From Shewanella abyssi (GTDB taxonomy: Bacteria; Pseudomonadota; Gammaproteobacteria; Enterobacterales; Shewanellaceae): DNA of 64,000 bases. How positions within the stretch are numbered: the first letter of the stretch is position 1; the number at the start of each line of letters is the position of its first letter. The notes beneath the pieces were generated by a model, which searched no databases, was not told the DNA's origin, and saw only the letters and a program-made list of their open reading frames with translations. Location: NCBI RefSeq assembly GCF_023284025.1, contig NZ_JAKIKR010000005.1:1-64000 (forward strand), given 5' to 3'. Positions 7,143 through 16,920 of the stretch are shown here, one piece after another. A program made the translations under genes and the position numbers.

Positions 7143-9302
7143 CTACTGCGCCGTTCCAACTAATTTCTGCATCTCTTCCTGCGTGTACACCTTGCCCTGA
7201 TGCATAACCAATACTCGCTGTGCTTGCTTAATCGTTTCGGGTCGATGAGCTATAATGACTCGCGTCATCGCAAGATGTTTTATTTGCTCACTGATTTTCG
7301 CTTCGTTATCTATGTCTAAATGACTTGTCGCTTCATCCATAAACAGCAAACTTGGCTGCTGATACAACGCCCTTGCAAGTAGAAGTCGTTGTATTTGCCC
7401 GCCTGAAAACTGACTACCCATGTCACCGACCAACGTGTTATACCCCATGGTCATCTTATTAATATCGGTTTCTATCGCAGCCATTTGCGCGCACTGCTGC
7501 ATACGTAAATAGTTAGGCTCTGGCTCAAAGAAGGTTAAGTTGTCGGCGATTGAACCCGACAGTAACGTGTCATCTTGCATAACTGCTGCGATTTGCTGCC
7601 GATACTGGGTTAAGCCTATTTGGGTAATGTCTTGGCCATCTAATAAAATACGACCTTGAGTTGGCGTTAATAGCCCGAGCATCAGCTTGACTAAGGTGGT
7701 TTTACCACAGCCCGACTCACCCACTATTGCTACTGACTCATGTGCATTAATAGTCAGTGATACGTCGTCAATCACGTTTGGTTCATTATCGCCATAACAA
7801 AAACTGACGCTCTCTAGGGTGAGCTGGCCAGTCACTTTATTCAGCGGCATACTGCCGTCACGATTAGCTTCTTGCTCATGCAGTGCAATATCCGAAATAC
7901 GGTCTAGGTGTAGGCGCAACATACGAAACAAAATAAGCTGCTCTATTAAACTGGCGAAACGCTCCGTTAGTTGATTCTTGTACGCGATAAATGCGAGCAC
8001 CATACCAATGGTTAAATCCCCCGTCATAACGATAGTGGCCGCTAAATAAATAACAATGATGTTCTCAAGACCAAATAAAAGCTTATTAAACGCATCAAAG
8101 CTAATATTGAGTTTTCCTAAACGGATATCAGCGTTAATGACTTCGCTATAGCGGTTTTGCCACACACTTTGCCTTTGAGGCTCACAGGTAAACAGTTTGA
8201 TGGTCTGAATGCCGCGAATATTTTCAAGGAAATTAGTCTGCTCTTTTGCGCTTGCTTGAATCGACTCTTCGGTTGCACGGTGCAGTGGACGATAAAGTGC
8301 CAAACGTAGCAACGCATAAATGAGTATTGCAGCAACAACGACTAATGTAAGCTTAACGCTGTACATCAGCATCATCACCAAAACAGCAATCGACATAACG
8401 CCATCAACCACCGTTTCAACAAGTCCGGTAGTGAGTCGCTCACGTACTTGCGCAAGAGAGCCAAAACGAGACACTAAATCGCCGATATGACGCTTTTCAA
8501 AATAACTCATGGGCAATCGGAGTAGGTGCCGCAGCAGGTTAACGCCCATCTGCATATTAAGTAGGCTCGACACCCTAAGTACCAACCAGCTACGCACTCC
8601 TGTAGTAATGACGTTAATCATCGCAAGCAGACCAAAGCCTAACGCTAGTACGATTAACAAGGGTTTATCCTGGCTAATCAGCACTTCATCAACCACCCAT
8701 TGCATATAGTAGGGGGTAACAAGTGCAAAAACTTGAAGTAAAATGGACAGTACGAACAAAGAGGTTAAGGTCTTACCGAGCCCCGTCATTTTGCTCCACA
8801 GCTGGGATAGGCGCATTTGTTGGCGCTCGTCTTGTTTCTCAAACCCCTTTGTTGGAGTTAGCTCTAATGCTATCCCTGTAAAATGCTCGGTAAACTCTGT
8901 AAGTGTGAGCTTTCTTTTCCCCAATCCTGGGTCATTTATACTTACTCCTGATTTTGTAACGCCGGTGAGTACAACAAAGTGATTCATGTCCCAATGTAAT
9001 ACACAAGGCAAAGCCAGTTTACCAATCTCTTCAATAGGACATTTCAATGCTCGACTCGCAAGCCCCATACTGTCACTTAAGCCAATAATTTGCTGTAAGT
9101 TCATCCCCTTGAGATCAGCACTATAACGCTTCCTCAGTGCTGCCATATCCAGCTTATGACCATGATAGCTAGCAATCATAGCGACACTGGCAAGACCACA
9201 CTCTGCCATTTCAGCCTGCAAGATAAGCGGCACACGTTTATTGCCTGAAAACTCCAATAGCTCAATCGGATTAGCCGGTTGGTTTAATCCTGCATTAACC
9301 AT
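7143..9302 (-). CDS. C39-peptidase ABC exporter for double-glycine peptides (CvaB-like)
   Basis: A 719-residue inner-membrane exporter that cleaves a Gly-Gly leader and pumps the peptide out with an adaptor and a TolC-type channel. The N-terminal C39 peptidase (about 20-150) keeps its triad: Cys35 in AECGLASVAM with Gln29 ahead of it, His108 in NHFVVL, and Asp124 in NDP. A six-helix membrane domain follows at about 165-460. The nucleotide-binding domain has Walker A (GESGCGKTT), the SGGQIQR signature, Walker B (LLFMDEATSHLD) and the AHR switch. Start and stop are intact. Its ATG overlaps the stop of the adaptor gene by one base (TAATG), so the two are translationally coupled. The domain order is that of the colicin V exporter CvaB rather than HlyB, whose C39-like domain lacks the cysteine. 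Confidence 0.92.
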   Translation of the reverse strand: MVNAGLNQPANPIELLEFSGNKRVPLILQAEMAECGLASVAMIASYHGHKLDMAALRKRYSADLKGMNLQQIIGLSDSMGLASRALKCPIEEIGKLALPCVLHWDMNHFVVLTGVTKSGVSINDPGLGKRKLTLTEFTEHFTGIALELTPTKGFEKQDERQQMRLSQLWSKMTGLGKTLTSLFVLSILLQVFALVTPYYMQWVVDEVLISQDKPLLIVLALGFGLLAMINVITTGVRSWLVLRVSSLLNMQMGVNLLRHLLRLPMSYFEKRHIGDLVSRFGSLAQVRERLTTGLVETVVDGVMSIAVLVMMLMYSVKLTLVVVAAILIYALLRLALYRPLHRATEESIQASAKEQTNFLENIRGIQTIKLFTCEPQRQSVWQNRYSEVINADIRLGKLNISFDAFNKLLFGLENIIVIYLAATIVMTGDLTIGMVLAFIAYKNQLTERFASLIEQLILFRMLRLHLDRISDIALHEQEANRDGSMPLNKVTGQLTLESVSFCYGDNEPNVIDDVSLTINAHESVAIVGESGCGKTTLVKLMLGLLTPTQGRILLDGQDITQIGLTQYRQQIAAVMQDDTLLSGSIADNLTFFEPEPNYLRMQQCAQMAAIETDINKMTMGYNTLVGDMGSQFSGGQIQRLLLARALYQQPSLLFMDEATSHLDIDNEAKISEQIKHLAMTRVIIAHRPETIKQAQRVLVMHQGKVYTQEEMQKLVGTAQ

Positions 9303-10549
9303 TAGCCCACTCTCCCTTGCAAGCTGTAGATAGGCTCAAGCAACCAATCAAGCAGACTACGTCTGTCGAGTACAATATCAGCTTCAAGTAACATGCCGCT
9401 TTTGAGTGGGAACTTATCGCCATAGGCCAACATATCTTGTTTTGATAACGTCGTCCTTATGCGATAAACGGGTTCTGATAGTGTTACTGGCACTCTTGCT
9501 TCGCCATCGAGTAGCAAGGCTTTATCCACCCGAGAAACATAACTTTCGAGGAAACCAAAGCGTTGATAAGGGAAGGCGTCAAAGCGCAGCCTAGCTTCAT
9601 CTCCCGATTTAACAAATCCAGCACTGCGTGTTGGCAGTAATAGCTCTGCGACCAGTTGCGCCCCTTGTGGAATTAAACTCATTAATGGACGGCTATTGAC
9701 AACAAACTCACCCTCTACAATTTGTATCGAGGCAACCGTACCCGCCTCACTCGCTCGAATAACATAGCGATAATTATTTTCAGTCTCATCGATTTGACGC
9801 TGAAGCTCTGAGCGCCTCCTTGCAAGGTCGCCCTCTTTAAGCACGTATTGGCTAGGTAAGACGTCAAGCTCTGCTGATGCCGAATTAAGTTGGCTTTGGA
9901 TTTGTATTTGGTTGGAGGCTAAGTTTTCTATTTCTTGCCTAACTGAAATGAGCTTCTCTTGCTGGGAGTGGTAATCTAACGTAGATAAGAAACCGTCTTT
10001 ATATAGCTTTTTATGCTGAACTTGTTGCGCCATCTGTAAGGCTAACTTTTCAATTAACAGCGCTTCGAGCTTAGTCAACACCGCGAGCGATGCACGACTA
10101 TTCGTCATGGATATTTTTAAGCGAGAGATCTCTTTTAATTCCATGGCACTATTAACGCTCTGCTCAGTTTTAAGCAGGGTGAGTTGTTGTTTTAACTCAT
10201 CAATGAGTGACTCACTTAACTCTTCACCAGAGAGCATGCTGCGTCTTAATACGATTGTCGCTAGAGGTGAGCCTTTAGCGACAATATCACCTTCAGTAAC
10301 ATGCAATATTTCGACGTTACCACTGCGGTTAGCATAAGTTTTAATTAAGCCCTTATCAGGCACTAAATAACCACGAACGGTTTCTTTACGAGCGTAATGA
10401 GAAGAAGAGAGAAAGAATATAATAGCGACAACAATAGCCAGTAAAACAGTGGCCGATACATTGATACTAATAGGTTGTGCCAGTGACACGTCACCATGTA
10501 ACTTTTGCTTTTGCGCCTCAACGGCCTGTTGACGAAATAATGCTGACAT
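9302..10549 (-). CDS. HlyD/CvaA-family periplasmic adaptor
   Basis: A 415-residue membrane-fusion protein, first gene of the peptide-export operon. There is one N-terminal membrane anchor at about 28-48, then a lipoyl/barrel-sandwich half (GNVEILHVTEGDIVAKG), a long coiled coil (about 120-270), and the second lipoyl half (AGTVASIQIVEGEFV). A beta-barrel domain ends the protein. It would link the ABC exporter to an outer-membrane TolC-type channel, which is not encoded here. It is shorter than HlyD in hemolysin loci and fits the CvaA type. The start ATG 10549 has GGAAA just upstream. No transcription terminator separates it from the exporter gene. Confidence 0.9.
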   Translation of the reverse strand: MSALFRQQAVEAQKQKLHGDVSLAQPISINVSATVLLAIVVAIIFFLSSSHYARKETVRGYLVPDKGLIKTYANRSGNVEILHVTEGDIVAKGSPLATIVLRRSMLSGEELSESLIDELKQQLTLLKTEQSVNSAMELKEISRLKISMTNSRASLAVLTKLEALLIEKLALQMAQQVQHKKLYKDGFLSTLDYHSQQEKLISVRQEIENLASNQIQIQSQLNSASAELDVLPSQYVLKEGDLARRRSELQRQIDETENNYRYVIRASEAGTVASIQIVEGEFVVNSRPLMSLIPQGAQLVAELLLPTRSAGFVKSGDEARLRFDAFPYQRFGFLESYVSRVDKALLLDGEARVPVTLSEPVYRIRTTLSKQDMLAYGDKFPLKSGMLLEADIVLDRRSLLDWLLEPIYSLQGRVG

Positions 10550-10866
10550 AGAATTTCCATATTCTCAATATGCATACCGAATACTATCGGCAATGAGTGA
10601 CTAACGACTACATGATACTAATGTTTTAAACTGCGACCTTTGTCACGTAAGCATAAACCATAACCACAACTATTGCGCAACACAAAGCCATAAAACGACT
10701 TACAGTCCCTCAAAAAATCATTGGCCATCACGCCACGCATTGTTAACGAATAGAGTCAGGCGTGTCTAAGCGATTCAGCTATATTATCTGGCTTGAGAAC
10801 CTCTTTCTCTTTATGGAGAAGTGGCTATAGATGCCCACCCAACGGGTTTCTTTTGGGGCATAAAAA
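10550..10866. other. Intergenic region upstream of the peptide-export operon
   Basis: About 320 bases upstream of the adaptor gene without any convincing frame. It must hold the promoter of the export operon, but I cannot point to a clear -35/-10 pair or a recognised operator. Confidence 0.5.
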
Positions 10867-10889
10867 AACATCTGCTCTAGGCAGATGTT
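10867..10889. terminator. Bidirectional-looking terminator after yjdM
   Basis: AACATCTGC/GCAGATGTT forms a 9-bp perfect stem with a 5-base loop. It has seven A before and five T after, so it can act on either strand. It sits 39 bases beyond the yjdM stop. Confidence 0.85.
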
Positions 10890-10927
10890 TTTATTGTTTG
10901 CAGTAACCAGTGCGACTTGAAAGTCGA

Positions 10928-11269
10928 TTAGTTTTGCTTTTTTACAAACTTAGATTTAAGCATCATATAGCCGTGGCCATCGACCTTACAATCGATGTCG
11001 TGGTCGCCGTCTACGAAACGTTTGATAACCGCTTTGGTGCCAACTTTAAGCACTAGTGATGATCCTTTCACTTTAAGGTCTTTGATTAGCGTCACTTTAT
11101 CTTCTTCTGCTAATAAATTGCCGACAGCATCTTTTAAGATAATCACATCTGGATCGACGATAACTTCGCTAGGATTCCATTCATGAGCACATTCAGGACA
11201 AACGAGCTGTGAACCGTCTTCGTATACGTATGTTGATTCACATTTTGGGCATGGTGGGATAGCGCTCAT
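10928..11269 (-). CDS. yjdM: YjdM/PhnA family zinc-ribbon protein
   Basis: A 113-residue protein with an N-terminal zinc ribbon (CPKC ... CPEC, about residues 7-27) and the conserved PhnA domain ([13 protein letters not shown]-like and DCKVDGHG segments). The family was first named PhnA, next to the phosphonate genes of E. coli, but it is not the phosphonoacetate hydrolase and its exact role is not settled. Length and motifs are typical. It is monocistronic, with a strong terminator downstream. Confidence 0.9.
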   Translation of the reverse strand: MSAIPPCPKCESTYVYEDGSQLVCPECAHEWNPSEVIVDPDVIILKDAVGNLLAEEDKVTLIKDLKVKGSSLVLKVGTKAVIKRFVDGDHDIDCKVDGHGYMMLKSKFVKKQN

Positions 11270-11533
11270 GGTATTTTCTCTTTAATAAATAATTTGTTGA
11301 GTCATGCTTGATCGAGCATTTCTTAAAATGATCATCGATACAACTCGCTTTTCAAAGACTCATTATAATCAAAAAATCAGATATCATCTAGATTGAGGAT
11401 CTTGTCCTGTGAACAAGGCTAGATTGTTGATCAGCTTTTCATGAATTAGCATCCGTTTTCAGCACACTATTTTGTCTATTCACTACGCCTTATTTGCGCT
11501 AACGATCATGAGTCAGCGCTTTACGTTCACTGC

Positions 11534-12256
11534 TCACTTAAGGCTAAAGCCTTGGCCGTTAAGATACTCCTTCATAAAGGGGCGTGATTCTTTGCTTAGC
11601 GCGGCTTTAACATGCTCAGACCAAGAGGTTTGTTTGGTATTGCTGCTACGAGCAGCATAATACTCTCGAATATGTTGGTCATATTCAGCCAATGCGGATC
11701 TATCGAGTTGTTGATACTGGTCTTGATGCACCACAATACTCAGTGGCAGATGTGGTTTTGACTGCGGTTCTCTTGCTGGGTAGCCTATACATATACCAAA
11801 TAGTGGTAGTACATGCTCTGGTAAACCTAACAACGCGGTAACTTGCTGTGGGTTATTGCGAATACCGCCAATAAATACCCCTCCTAAACCTAACGACTGC
11901 GCTGCGAGCAACGCATTTTGTCCCATCAATGCAGTATCAATTGCACCGATTAAGGTTTGCTCGGTAAAACCGAGTTGCGCTTCAGGATGGATCTGTTGAT
12001 GGCGATTAAAGTCAGCGCAAAATACCAAGAACTCAGCAGCGGATGCAACATAGCCCTGGCCTCCGGCATATTCAGCCAGCTGTTGCCGCAGCGCTGGCTT
12101 TGATACTCGAATAATGCTGGTGCATTGAATAAAGCTCGAGGTAGAGGCTGCTAACGCGCAATTTAAAATCTGTTCAAGCTTGTCAGCTTCGATGGCCTGC
12201 TCGGTAAAATGACGCACTGAACGGTGGCGCATTATTGTTGCTATTGTCGAATTCAT
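11534..12256 (-). CDS. nfsA: NfsA-type NADPH nitroreductase (FMN)
   Basis: A 240-residue flavin nitroreductase, the same length as E. coli NfsA. The N-terminal motif HRSVRHFTEQAI, the central GLGGVFIGGIRNNPQ and the GICIGYP segment are those of the NfsA/FRP group, which reduces nitro compounds or quinones with NADPH. The start is taken at ATG 12256, where the family similarity begins; the frame is open 15 codons further upstream without support. It is divergent from the AraC regulator that begins at 12451, with about 195 bases between them, so that regulator could control it. Confidence 0.85.
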   Translation of the reverse strand: MNSTIATIMRHRSVRHFTEQAIEADKLEQILNCALAASTSSFIQCTSIIRVSKPALRQQLAEYAGGQGYVASAAEFLVFCADFNRHQQIHPEAQLGFTEQTLIGAIDTALMGQNALLAAQSLGLGGVFIGGIRNNPQQVTALLGLPEHVLPLFGICIGYPAREPQSKPHLPLSIVVHQDQYQQLDRSALAEYDQHIREYYAARSSNTKQTSWSEHVKAALSKESRPFMKEYLNGQGFSLK

Positions 12257-12450
12257 ATCTACTTCACCTATTGCATTGAGTGCCACCAGCCTACCTTTCA
12301 AACCTAACTGTAACTCAGCATATTTCAGGGTGATTACGCAAAATTCAACGATAGTGCCTAAGCATTAAATGAGTCAATTTGCCTAAGCCAGATGATTGCG
12401 ATAATAATAGCAGAGCTACCCAGCCAGCAACGCGATGGAGGATTGTAATC

Positions 12451-13449
12451 ATGAGTAAAGTGACACCGCTGGTTCCTTTAATCAAATCTCAATATGCAAT
12501 TGCTTTTATCGATATACTGAAACAGATCGACGATGATATCTATCCCACCATTGCAAAAGCACAGTTACCTGAAAATATCTTGGATATTGAGCATGACTAT
12601 GTGCCGCAACTCCCGCTAATCAACCTGTTGAATATTATTGGAGAAAAAGCAGGGCCAGATAAATATAGCCAGTTAATATGGCAGGCTTGCCGACAAGTAT
12701 TTATTCCAAGCTACATAGATAAAATAAAGCATGCAAAAACCTTAGAGCAAGCACTCGATGAGTTCTGTGTATTTTTCAATAGAGAATCAACTCACTCAAC
12801 GGTAAAGCTACGGCACTTGTTTGGGCGCCACTGGTTGATACGAGAACATCGCTTTAGCAAAGAGCTTTTAGCGGATTTTAGAGAACATTTTATTCTCACT
12901 TTTATGATTGAACTGGTCCGTGGATTAACACAAAGACAATGGTCACCAAAAGAGATTGTATTGACTACCGATAGTATTGATAAACTAAAACAAAGCTTAC
13001 TTATCGATGACTCTCAATTCTATGTCAACCGCAGTGTCACAGGCATATCGTTGTCGAGTGAAGAGCTTGCGCACCCTATCAAACTCAAACTGGGTTGGCA
13101 TAAAACTCAAACTGAGCAACCGTTAAAGCCAACCCTATTTGCCGATTCATTAAAACAAGCCTTAAAGCCATATTTGGGTTTGGGGAGACTCCCCATTGAG
13201 TCTGCTGCAAGCATTTTGGGTATTGAGGTAAGAACCTTACAACGTCGTTTAAAAGTAGAAAACGCAAGCTACTCTAATATCGTAGAAAACATTCTCTTTA
13301 ACCAAGCCTGTGAGATGATGACTGACAGAAATATTCCCATCAGCCGTATTGCCTCATCCTTAGGCTATTCAGACTTACCTCACTTTTCACGTGCATTTAA
13401 GCGTATAACAGGGCTTTCTCCTCGAGCTTATCGGCGTCAACACAGCTAA
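12451..13449 (+). CDS. AraC-family transcriptional regulator
   Basis: A 332-residue regulator. The N-terminal 200 residues fit the AraC-type ligand-binding domain found in OruR/ArgR-like regulators. The C-terminal about 100 residues hold two helix-turn-helices (ESAASILGIEVRTLQRRL, then ISRIASSLGYSDLPHFSRAF) and the closing GLSPRAYRR. Start ATG 12451 has a perfect GGAGG ten bases ahead; the frame is open upstream to 12379 without a ribosome site. It is divergent from the nitroreductase gene. Effector unknown. Confidence 0.88.
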   Translation: MSKVTPLVPLIKSQYAIAFIDILKQIDDDIYPTIAKAQLPENILDIEHDYVPQLPLINLLNIIGEKAGPDKYSQLIWQACRQVFIPSYIDKIKHAKTLEQALDEFCVFFNRESTHSTVKLRHLFGRHWLIREHRFSKELLADFREHFILTFMIELVRGLTQRQWSPKEIVLTTDSIDKLKQSLLIDDSQFYVNRSVTGISLSSEELAHPIKLKLGWHKTQTEQPLKPTLFADSLKQALKPYLGLGRLPIESAASILGIEVRTLQRRLKVENASYSNIVENILFNQACEMMTDRNIPISRIASSLGYSDLPHFSRAFKRITGLSPRAYRRQHS

Positions 13450-13600
13450 ACATTTGGCTAAGCCGTTACCCTTTTGCCCGCGGCCACAGCATATTGATTC
13501 TGATATACAAGCTATGGCTTTATCTATATGCTGAAAGCGTTAGTTTTATGTATATTCTCGCCTGAAATCATGCATTGAACTTTACAACGAGGAGTCTCTT

Positions 13601-14605
13601 TTGACCTTCTTTCACGCTAAACACATTGCATTGAATAAAAGCTCTGTAGTGACTGTACTGATATGTGCCTCCCTCTCTATTCCCGCTCAGGCTGATCAAT
13701 GGTATTTAGGCCTCGATAATGACGTAGTCATTGGTGATGACGGCGACTTCTCCAATGGCATTGTTATTGGATGGCAGACTGCCGACACCGATTTTTCTCA
13801 ACCATTTTGGCCGTTAAGCTGGCAAAAAAATTTACTCTTGCCGCAACAAAGTGGACACAAGCAATGGGGTGCAAAAGTATACCAACGCATGTGGACGCCC
13901 ACTGAAATTAAACATGATTATGCTCAACCTAACGAACGTCCCTATGCTGGCCTGTTAGAGCTTGAAAGTTTTACCGCTGTTTATAGCAGCCAGCTGGCGC
14001 AAAAAAACTGGTTTGCTGTGGGCGTCATGGGCCCAGCTTCTGGTGCACAAGCAACACAGGAAATAGTACACAAAATCACCTCATCCACGCCTCCGCAGGG
14101 CTGGCAATATCAAATGGAGAGTCAACTCACGCTGCAGTTGGCCTACGAAGCAGATTACCTATTAACGCGACAACCAGCCTTTAAAGACAGTCGCTGGGAG
14201 CTTAGTGGTCATAGCTATTCGCAGTTGGGTAATTTCCGCTCAGAAACCAATGTAGGGATGACATTGCGCTGGGGGGATGATTTAAGTCAGTCTTTTGGGC
14301 AGTTAAGCAGCCATCAAGGTCATTACGGGCAGTATAGTACTGCAGCAAAAGAGAGCGGCAGCTGGACTGTTTTTGCACGGGCTCAGGCGGGATACCGCTT
14401 TAATGACCTCAGCATAGAGGGTGATCTACCCTATGACTCATATGTGCAGCTAAAGCATCAGCAAGCACAAGCCAGTGCCGGCGTTATATGGGCATTTCCA
14501 AGCTGGTCTCTTAGTTGGCGCTTTGATTTTTATAGTAAAGAGTATGAGTCAGACTCTCAAGACTGGCATGGTTACGGGGTACTGAGTTACAGCTGGATTA
14601 TGTAA
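13601..14605 (+). CDS. LpxR-like lipid A deacylase (DUF2219)
   Basis: A 334-residue outer-membrane beta-barrel protein that, by family, would remove the 3'-acyloxyacyl chain of lipid A. A signal peptide runs to about residue 31 (IPAQA/DQ). Conserved LpxR features are the N-D pair early in the barrel (LDNDVVIGDDGDFSNG), the NERPYAG motif and the GASGAQ-like GPASGAQATQ...H segment that carries the active-site histidine. The protein ends in an aromatic barrel strand (LSYSW). The start is a TTG at 13601 with GAGGAG upstream. It is a single-gene unit, convergent with the symporter fusion. Confidence 0.82.
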   Translation: MTFFHAKHIALNKSSVVTVLICASLSIPAQADQWYLGLDNDVVIGDDGDFSNGIVIGWQTADTDFSQPFWPLSWQKNLLLPQQSGHKQWGAKVYQRMWTPTEIKHDYAQPNERPYAGLLELESFTAVYSSQLAQKNWFAVGVMGPASGAQATQEIVHKITSSTPPQGWQYQMESQLTLQLAYEADYLLTRQPAFKDSRWELSGHSYSQLGNFRSETNVGMTLRWGDDLSQSFGQLSSHQGHYGQYSTAAKESGSWTVFARAQAGYRFNDLSIEGDLPYDSYVQLKHQQAQASAGVIWAFPSWSLSWRFDFYSKEYESDSQDWHGYGVLSYSWIM

Positions 14606-14681
14606 TTTTATAAAAAACGCCTTTTACCTGTTTGGCCTTACAGAGAAACGACGTCGCCTTTAAACAGATGACTTATCGGCT

Positions 14682-16904
14682 TCAATCAACCCAATGCAGC
14701 ACATCTTTTATCACTGACCAGCGGGGGGTTTTAGGTTTAGCGTTTTCACCTAAGATCCAGTAACCGTATAGAGTGTCAACATAACCCGATGACTTTTGGA
14801 TCGCTAACCAGCTATTGAGGAATGTTTGCAACGAGGCATTATCGATGGCAACCGCATAGGATGCTGGGAATGACTTTATCTCTTCTCGATTATAGAGCGT
14901 GGTGTATTCTGGATACAAGATAGTCCAGGTCTTACCCGCTTCAAGGCTGATCATTAACCCGTCCCATGTTTTACCATCATCTTCAAAGAACAAACGGTCA
15001 GATTGAATCGTTTCAAATTCAAAATTTGGAAACTTCTTTTCAAGGTGAGGCATTATCGAATAGGCACCTACAGAGGCTATTTTGATTGTGCCAGCTTCGT
15101 GCATCATTTTGTCAGTTTTGAATTCATCGGCGCGATGATCTTTCACCACAAATGAGTAGTGAAGATCGAGCACTGGGGTGGTAAACCCAACGTGCTCAAT
15201 ACGCTTGGTCGTCATTTGTAACCCTGAAATGGCAATATCAAACTGCCCTTTATTGATAGCGCCCAATACGTTTGCAAAAGTGTAGGGGACAAACGCAATT
15301 TTGACCTCCATCTCTGCTGCCAGCTTCTTCATTAGCTCAACATCAAAACCGACCAGTTGATTTTGCGCATTGTAAAAAGAGAACGGCACCTGAATAGGGT
15401 TATAACCGATCCTTAATATGCCACTTTCTCTTATCGCTTTTAAGTCTCTAGGCCCCGTCGCTTGCGCCAGTTCATCCCACTTAAAAGCGGTGACTTGATC
15501 GGGAACCTTCTCGGCAGCACTCATCTGCGCGACCACTTCATCCATGTTGTATTCAGTATTCACGATGCTACTGAGCAGCCAGCTAGACGCTAATAAGCTA
15601 ACACCGACGACCACTGGCGTTAATGCGCTGTACATGATCAATCTTGTCATGCTGACTTTAGCGATCCCCACCAGCATAGCGGTGCCACCAACGGCGAGAA
15701 TAAATATATTCATCGCCGCTAGTAAAGAGGTAAATCGGCTGGTAAACAAGCTAGAGACCATATAAAGCTGAAATAGATCCGATGATAACTCAAGTGAATC
15801 GAGTAACATTGGAATGGTGAGATACACGCTGCCAAATAGACTAATTAGGCCATTTATCGACATAGGAAGATAGGTTAGAAAATCAATCTCCTTACCTGAA
15901 AACCACGCCGCAAACAGCACGAAAACAATGGTTAATAACTTACCCAGATTAGGGAAGCTAAAGACCACCGGGATAATAATATTGGCGTAGTCATCGGTTT
16001 GTTGATTGCCAATATTGTATTTATGAAACAACTCTTTAGTACGCTGAATGAGCAGTGGGATAACGATAAATATATTACCGGCGGCGAAGGCGGTAATCAT
16101 GGCATCTTTAGCTATGCCAGTAATGTCTCGATACGAGAACGGCGTAATAGTGGCAAGAATCGCCGGTAACACCCAGTAGGTCAAAATGATGGTCATCACT
16201 ACGTGCGCTACAAAATACACCTGCAGCTTTTGAAACTCCTCAAAATCCATGGTGCCTGCCGTGGCTGCTGTCATGGCGAAAATACCTATCGGCATCAGCT
16301 TTACAATGCTTTGAGTCACCTTATTAAATGACTCACCAAGCAGTTGCATTGGCCGCATCAAGGATTCTTTATTGTCGATGGAGATCAGCGCTATACCGGT
16401 TGCAACACAGAACAATACAATCGCTGGGATATAGCTGTTTGATAGCGAGAAAAACGGATTTGACGGAATATATATATCTAACAGGTTAATCGAGTTTGGA
16501 TCTTGTAGCGCGGTTAAACTAAAAAACTCACCCGCCTGCCAGTCAGGAAAGGTGTATTTAATCAGAAACATCGTCAGCAAACCGAACATCCAGATCACCA
16601 ACATCAGCTTACCCACTTTAACGCCCAGCGACTTTGCTTGAACCATGGTTAAGCTGCCTAAACTGGAGATAAGCGAAACAATAATATAGGGAATAATGGT
16701 CATTTGAAGCAGTTTAATAAACGCATCACCAATAACGGACATCCACGCAAGCATCTCACCAAAGAACAGCCCTGCAGCAATACCAGCGGCAAAAGACAAT
16801 AACACCAACGTCGACATGCTCATCTTTTTGTTCGGTTTTTCAATAAGCTCTTGTCCGAGTTCGCTATCGTCCTGACCGTCGGCAACCGTCGTTTTATCAA
16901 CCAT
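14682..16904 (-). CDS. Cation:dicarboxylate/amino acid symporter fused to a periplasmic solute-binding domain
   Basis: A 740-residue fusion. Residues about 30-440 are a DAACS/SDF symporter with about eight membrane segments and helical hairpins. Residues about 490-740 are a type 3 extracellular solute-binding domain (RESGILRIGYNPIQVPFSF, then LVGFDVELMKKLAAE and FDIAISGLQMTTKR). The order puts a substrate-capturing domain, normally a free partner of ABC importers, in the periplasm at the C-terminus of a sodium or proton symporter. The likely substrate is an amino acid or C4-dicarboxylate. ATG 16904 has AGGACAGG upstream; a TTG two codons earlier is less likely. The gene starts 17 bases after bshA, so they look co-transcribed. 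Confidence 0.88.
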   Translation of the reverse strand: MVDKTTVADGQDDSELGQELIEKPNKKMSMSTLVLLSFAAGIAAGLFFGEMLAWMSVIGDAFIKLLQMTIIPYIIVSLISSLGSLTMVQAKSLGVKVGKLMLVIWMFGLLTMFLIKYTFPDWQAGEFFSLTALQDPNSINLLDIYIPSNPFFSLSNSYIPAIVLFCVATGIALISIDNKESLMRPMQLLGESFNKVTQSIVKLMPIGIFAMTAATAGTMDFEEFQKLQVYFVAHVVMTIILTYWVLPAILATITPFSYRDITGIAKDAMITAFAAGNIFIVIPLLIQRTKELFHKYNIGNQQTDDYANIIIPVVFSFPNLGKLLTIVFVLFAAWFSGKEIDFLTYLPMSINGLISLFGSVYLTIPMLLDSLELSSDLFQLYMVSSLFTSRFTSLLAAMNIFILAVGGTAMLVGIAKVSMTRLIMYSALTPVVVGVSLLASSWLLSSIVNTEYNMDEVVAQMSAAEKVPDQVTAFKWDELAQATGPRDLKAIRESGILRIGYNPIQVPFSFYNAQNQLVGFDVELMKKLAAEMEVKIAFVPYTFANVLGAINKGQFDIAISGLQMTTKRIEHVGFTTPVLDLHYSFVVKDHRADEFKTDKMMHEAGTIKIASVGAYSIMPHLEKKFPNFEFETIQSDRLFFEDDGKTWDGLMISLEAGKTWTILYPEYTTLYNREEIKSFPASYAVAIDNASLQTFLNSWLAIQKSSGYVDTLYGYWILGENAKPKTPRWSVIKDVLHWVD

Positions 16905-16920
16905 AATCAAACCTGTCCTT

